Shown here: positions 21,226 through 24,589 of the stretch, one piece after another
Layout: each line of letters begins with the position of its first letter
How positions within the stretch are numbered: the stretch's first letter is position 1
DNA from: CAZABC01 sp964483405
Lineage (GTDB): Bacteria > Chloroflexota > Limnocylindria > Limnocylindrales > CSP1-4
Reading direction: 5' to 3'
Length of the DNA stretch: 24,589 bases
NCBI GenBank assembly: GCA_964483405.1
Contig: CAZABC010000031.1
Location: 1-24,589 of the forward strand
Program-made: the position numbers and the translations under genes
Notes under the pieces: generated by a model
What the model saw: the letters and a program-made list of their open reading frames with translations, nothing else
What the model was told of the DNA's origin: nothing
Database searches by the model: none

Positions 21226-22841
21226 TTGGTGTCCTCGCGCCAGTCGTAGTCGACTGCTTCCTGCGGCCTTCGCCGCGACTTCGGCCCATCGCGTCGTGGC
21301 CGTGCCCTATCCGGCGGTCCGTCTCTCCGTGGGGGGTCACTTCGAGCGACCCAGTCCCCGAACAGGCTGTCGTCCGCGCTCGGGGCAGGTCCGGCCGCGG
21401 TCGGCCCGCCATCGCCCCCATCGGAAGGGGCGCGCTGCCCATCGGTGCGACGTGCCTCCTGCTGGCGCCGCCCACCTGGCTTCGGGCCTTTGATCAGCCC
21501 CGCTGCCTGTTCCAACAGCAGCGCGTACCGCCCATCCTCCTCAAGCAGCAGACCCGTCGCCGTAACCTCTTGATCCGGCGACACACCCCACCGTCGCCCG
21601 GTGGCTCGGAACTCACCCACGACTACCGGATCTGCGATCACCTCCACCCTCGCCCCGTCGTCACCCCGCAGATGGAGGGTGCGATAGCGACCAGATGGGC
21701 CATCTCCTCTGCTGAAACGCTCGTACCGTCCGACCAGCGTGATGTAGTCGCCCGAGCACTCGGCAAGGACCTCGCGCGAGAGCGGTTGCGATCGAGTATC
21801 CGGGGGTGTGGGCTCAAGCGGTCTCGAGTCCTCCACGGGCTCTTCGCCCTGTCCCGACGGCGCCGCGATGGCCGCCGGTGACACCGACGGCGAAGGCCTG
21901 GCACTCGGGCCAACAGTCCGCTCGACCTCGCGAAGGTAGTCGGGCAGTCGCGGCACCTCCTGCACATCGCCGACGCAGATCCGGCGGAAGACCCTGACAA
22001 GAGGTGCGAGATCGTCGAGCGACGAGAGCCTGTCGAGGATCGGTGACCCGTCCGGGTCTCGGTAATCGCTCTCGCGAAGGAGGAGACCTTCGCTCCTCGC
22101 ATCCGCCCGCCAGACCTCGGGATGCAACTCCACAGCCAGGAGCGTCAAGTAGAGGACCAGGAACGAGAAGCGGTCCATACCTGGCCCGAAGTGCTCCCAC
22201 GTCCGACCTGGGTGCTGGTAGTCGGCGACACCGATCTCGTTCGATACCCGGCCCGCGAGCTCTGGGACCCACATCCCGTCGTAGTCGATCAGCCGGAGCG
22301 AGCCATTCTCCTCGATGAGGATGTTCCTGTGCTGAAGGTCCCCATGAGCGATGTTCAGGCGGAACAGTTCCTGCTCGAGACGCTCGATCTGCGTCCGCAG
22401 CCTGGGTAGACGCCACCGCTCTGCGACCGCGATGTCCATGTAGGCGTCGAGCGGACGTCCCTCGATCCACGGCATCGTGGTGATCGGCTTCCAGCCCGAC
22501 ACGATGTTGATTCCCACGGCCTGATACGTGCTCTTCACGAGGAAGCGATCGCGCGTGTCCTGCGCAGTCGCGCTCGACAGGCGGGCCGAGATGAACTCGT
22601 ACCGCTCTGCGATGTCGGGAGCAAGCTTGACGAAGCAGCGAACCGCGGTCGCCCGGCGGCCCGATGTCAGCTTGTACACGGCGGCAAACCCGCCGGTATT
22701 GGCGGCCGGCCAGCCAAGCGAGTTCTTGAAGACGACCATCTTCTGGAGCTCTTCGTCAGCGAACGCCTTGGCGGGCCTCCGCATGGCTGCCTGGTAGTCG
22801 CGCATATCGGTCAGCTCGAACGCGATCGGAGGCTGGCTCAT
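21222..22841 (-). CDS. Protein kinase-like enzyme with C-terminal OB-like region (TerY-P triad kinase)
   Basis: The product is 539 aa; ATG 22841 overlaps the phosphatase stop (ATGA). The kinase fold covers about 1-310: Gly-rich loop NTGGFAAVYKL (48-58), likely ATP-binding Lys 72, catalytic loop HGDLQHRNI (166-174; D168, N173) and metal-binding DYDG (187-190) in place of DFG. A Pro/Ser-rich linker (about 311-355) follows. A second domain (about 356-450) is rich in beta strands (GDYITLVGRYERF, RTLHLRGDDGARVEV, EVTATGLLLEEDGRYALLL), which suggests an OB fold. The tail is basic and disordered. The catalytic residues look intact. With the phosphatase and VWA protein upstream it completes the TerY-P arrangement. 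The substrate is unknown, and the neighbouring helicase or coiled-coil protein are candidates. Confidence 0.85.
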   Translation of the reverse strand: MSQPPIAFELTDMRDYQAAMRRPAKAFADEELQKMVVFKNSLGWPAANTGGFAAVYKLTSGRRATAVRCFVKLAPDIAERYEFISARLSSATAQDTRDRFLVKSTYQAVGINIVSGWKPITTMPWIEGRPLDAYMDIAVAERWRLPRLRTQIERLEQELFRLNIAHGDLQHRNILIEENGSLRLIDYDGMWVPELAGRVSNEIGVADYQHPGRTWEHFGPGMDRFSFLVLYLTLLAVELHPEVWRADARSEGLLLRESDYRDPDGSPILDRLSSLDDLAPLVRVFRRICVGDVQEVPRLPDYLREVERTVGPSARPSPSVSPAAIAAPSGQGEEPVEDSRPLEPTPPDTRSQPLSREVLAECSGDYITLVGRYERFSRGDGPSGRYRTLHLRGDDGARVEVIADPVVVGEFRATGRRWGVSPDQEVTATGLLLEEDGRYALLLEQAAGLIKGPKPGGRRQQEARRTDGQRAPSDGGDGGPTAAGPAPSADDSLFGDWVARSDPPRRDGPPDRARPRRDGPKSRRRPQEAVDYDWREDTK

Positions 22842-23605
22842 CGCCTCTCCACCAAGATGAGCGTGGTGTCGTCATCGGCCATCGCATCGGCGTCGCGCAG
22901 CGAGGCGACGAAAGCGACGAACCTGCTCCGACTTCGGCTCACCGCGCGCAGCACATCCCACGGTGGCTCCCCGTCCATGGCTCGAGCCAGAATCCATTGG
23001 GCGAGCGCATCAGAGGCGAGCCAGAGCGAACCTCCGGTCGGGACGTCACCGCGAGCGCGGATACCGCGACTGATGACGCCCTGGTTGGCGGCGGAGTTGG
23101 TCGACACGAGTAGCGGCATCGATCCGAAGTCGTCGACCCGGGCGATCGGGAAGTGCCGCACTAGCTGGCCTTCGTTCGTCGTGACGAAGAGCTCGACATC
23201 GCCGATTCCGAGTGCTCTCCAAGTCCAGTGTCCGGAGGTGCGGGTCAGCTCCGCGCCCAGTAGCGCCGCATAGGAGCCGCGTCGCTCGTACGCCCGGTGA
23301 TACCAGGCCTCTGGGCGTTCGGGTGTGGATGCCTTCCACATCTGACCCAGGAGCTCTGCGCGTGCACTGAGGCTCTGGCTGCTCTGACCGGTTCGAAGGT
23401 AGCCGGCTGCGAATGCGTCAACGAGAATCCGCGCCCAGACATCAGACCTGGCAGCGTTGGTCGCGCCATCTGCGAGCGCGATCCGAAGCACCGATGCGCG
23501 TCCGCGTCCGCCCCCCCAGACGACGTAGGAGTGCTGGTCCTGGATGATGTCAGCGGGCGCAGACGACTTCGGGACGGCTCGCGCGCGGATGCGCCAGCCA
23601 CTCAC
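22838..23605 (-). CDS. PP2C-like serine/threonine phosphatase
   Basis: The product is 255 aa with GTG 23605 overlapping the VWA stop (GTGA). PP2C metal-site features are recognisable: D23 in IIQDQHS, ALADGATN (44-51; D46, G47), IGDVELFV (135-142; D137, where most PP2Cs have GDSR), WLASDALAQWI (D200) and ADDDTTLILVE (D247 region). These would bind two Mn2+/Mg2+ ions for phosphate removal from proteins. The length is standard for a single-domain PP2C without membrane segments. It is placed between the VWA protein and the kinase, as in the TerY-P triad, where it should reverse the kinase's action. Confidence 0.85.
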   Translation of the reverse strand: MSGWRIRARAVPKSSAPADIIQDQHSYVVWGGGRGRASVLRIALADGATNAARSDVWARILVDAFAAGYLRTGQSSQSLSARAELLGQMWKASTPERPEAWYHRAYERRGSYAALLGAELTRTSGHWTWRALGIGDVELFVTTNEGQLVRHFPIARVDDFGSMPLLVSTNSAANQGVISRGIRARGDVPTGGSLWLASDALAQWILARAMDGEPPWDVLRAVSRSRSRFVAFVASLRDADAMADDDTTLILVERR

Positions 23606-24405
23606 TTCATGTTCCCTGGAACGGTCCCGACGGTAAGGAATTGCACCAGTGTGGTGAGATCCGCATTGCAGCCGAAGCCGCGTGCGCCCGCTGGAATCGT
23701 GAGCCCGAGAGCTCGACCCATCTCGGACATGTACGGCGGGAGCTCAGAGCTGACGTCGAACAGGATCCGGGCGTACTTGTCAGACAGACGCTCCACCTCG
23801 TTCGGGTAGAGGGCGCGGTGACCTGCACCAGACGAGAGCTGAAGGTTGAAGAGCAGCGTTCGCCCGAGTGCCGTTTCCACCGAAGTGAGTCTCCGTGCTG
23901 GAACCCTGGGGTGACCGTCGGAGGCCTGCCCATCCGTGACGTTCAGGACGATCGGTGGGATCGATGCCGGGAAGTCCAGGACCCAGCGCTCGACAACGGC
24001 CGTTGCCTCGTCGATCGCCGCGCACATCGGCGTCATTCCAGACGCTCGAGGCTCGATCCAGTAGGGCTCCGGTTCGCCGTCGGGGCGCTCGCTGTAGCCG
24101 ATGGGCGCCTCAGCGAGTCTCGTTGTCTTGACGAGGTCGAAGCCCTCGAGCTCGCCACCGAACGCCAGTCGCACGCCGGCGCCGCCGTATCCGATCGCCC
24201 CGACGTGGTAGTAGTCGCGTACCTCACCAAAGGGCATGCAGTTGAGGACGAGCTTGTAGATCGTCGTGTTGACGGCGAAGGCAAGAGCCTCCGCCTTGGA
24301 CCGTCCTGTACCAGAGAACGGCTCAGACATCGAGGCCGATTCGTCAAGCAGGAACAAGAAGCAGCCAGGCCGTTCGCGGCTGATCTCAGGGCGCTTGGAT
24401 GCCAT
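23602..24405 (-). CDS. VWA-domain protein, TerY-like
   Basis: The product is 267 aa from ATG 24405 (GAGG 9 bases upstream). It is a single von Willebrand A domain with a complete metal-ion-dependent adhesion site: DESAS (21-25), T125 in SGMTPM and D158 in NVTDGQASDG. The sequence resembles TerY of tellurite/stress loci, which in the described TerY-P triad sits beside a PP2C phosphatase and a kinase. VWA domains bind partner proteins through the metal and could present a substrate to the pair. No signal peptide or membrane helix is seen, so it is cytoplasmic. It is the first complete gene of the overlapping run; about 130 bases separate it from the nuclease fragment. Confidence 0.9.
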   Translation of the reverse strand: MASKRPEISRERPGCFLFLLDESASMSEPFSGTGRSKAEALAFAVNTTIYKLVLNCMPFGEVRDYYHVGAIGYGGAGVRLAFGGELEGFDLVKTTRLAEAPIGYSERPDGEPEPYWIEPRASGMTPMCAAIDEATAVVERWVLDFPASIPPIVLNVTDGQASDGHPRVPARRLTSVETALGRTLLFNLQLSSGAGHRALYPNEVERLSDKYARILFDVSSELPPYMSEMGRALGLTIPAGARGFGCNADLTTLVQFLTVGTVPGNMK

Positions 24406-24537
24406 CGGTCACAACCTCATCGGCCAAGGTGCCTGGTGTCACTCGAGGAGGCGCAGGGCCGCATCTCGGTGCCAGGCCGCACCTGATGCTGCCCGCTCGC
24501 AGCGCCTGGTCATTGCACCGCCACCGCCTTCCGGCCA

Positions 24538-24588
24538 TCACCGTACCCGCTCCGGGCACATCGCCGCGTAGTCGCACCAGCGGCACGT
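24538..24588 (-). CDS. C-terminal end of a probable Fe-S cluster RecB/Cas4-like nuclease (partial)
   Basis: Only the last 16 residues lie in the window, on the - strand running in from the right edge: TCRWCDYAAMCPERVR, then stop. The spacing C-x2-C-x5-C with an aromatic residue matches the C-terminal cysteine cluster of PD-(D/E)XK exonucleases of the Cas4/RecB/AddB type, where three of the four [4Fe-4S] ligands lie at the end. The catalytic part is outside the window, so the call rests on this motif and the defence-like context. Confidence 0.5.
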   Translation of the reverse strand, partial: TCRWCDYAAMCPERVR

Positions 24589-24589
24589 G

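Noticed and set aside
17665..24405. A BREX or DISARM system
   Set aside because: Only a BrxA-like fragment and a helicase are present; no PglZ, PglX/methyltransferase, BrxC or DISARM methylase is in the window.

Overview
The window is about 24.6 kb of very GC-rich bacterial DNA. One sampled 60-base line, 2281-2340, holds 45 G/C, and codons end almost always in G or C. Three runs of exactly 100 N (4332-4431, 10709-10808, 15903-16002) mark scaffold joins, so this is a draft assembly, possibly metagenomic. Composition, the actinobacterial-style gene families and the fused phage-holin/phosphatase gene suggest a high-GC Chloroflexota (Limnocylindria-like) or an actinobacterium. No rRNA, tRNA or CRISPR array is visible, and the taxonomy is inference.

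Left part (1-10.9 kb), an envelope/redox and two-component block. On the + strand lie a small membrane-anchored acidic protein, an ApbE flavin transferase, a ferric-reductase-like haem membrane protein, an OmpR-type response regulator and its histidine kinase. All are tightly spaced or overlapping. A repeat-rich, gapped intergenic region follows, then a GT39 membrane glycosyltransferase and a membrane protein fused to an alkaline-phosphatase-like domain. An HtrA-like serine protease lies on the - strand. A direct repeat, CCGTAA-N5-CCGAAA with an 11-bp period, sits upstream of the first gene (93-109), the GT39 gene (4717-4733) and the HtrA gene (10854-10870, - strand). This is the geometry of an OmpR/PhoB-family binding site, so the local regulator may control its own operon, the glycosyltransferase and the protease, as Cpx or MprAB do elsewhere.

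Middle part (10.9-17.2 kb), stress and genome maintenance. Two toxin-antitoxin pairs (RHH/RelE-like and AbrB/VapC) precede a UvrD-type helicase with an HRDC domain. A LURP-one-related protein and a third AbrB-type pair with an unclassified toxin follow. Next come a gap-interrupted response regulator and, divergently, a receiver domain fused to a Clp N-terminal domain.

Right part (17.2-24.6 kb), a candidate defence or stress island on the - strand, with visibly lower GC (38 of 60 in 23641-23700). In transcription order it holds the last 16 residues of a probable Fe-S RecB/Cas4-like nuclease, a VWA (TerY-like) protein, a PP2C-like phosphatase, a protein kinase with a C-terminal OB-like region, and a coiled-coil/DUF4145-like protein. 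An SF2 (XPB-like) helicase and a BrxA/DUF1819-like protein follow. The four central genes overlap by 4 bases each. The island ends in decay: the BrxA-like gene seems to lose its C-terminus where a frameshifted DUF6508 gene lacks its N-terminus, which suggests a deletion junction. The VWA/phosphatase/kinase set matches the computationally described TerY-P triad. Its pairing here with a helicase, a BrxA-like protein and a nuclease is the best candidate for an undescribed system.
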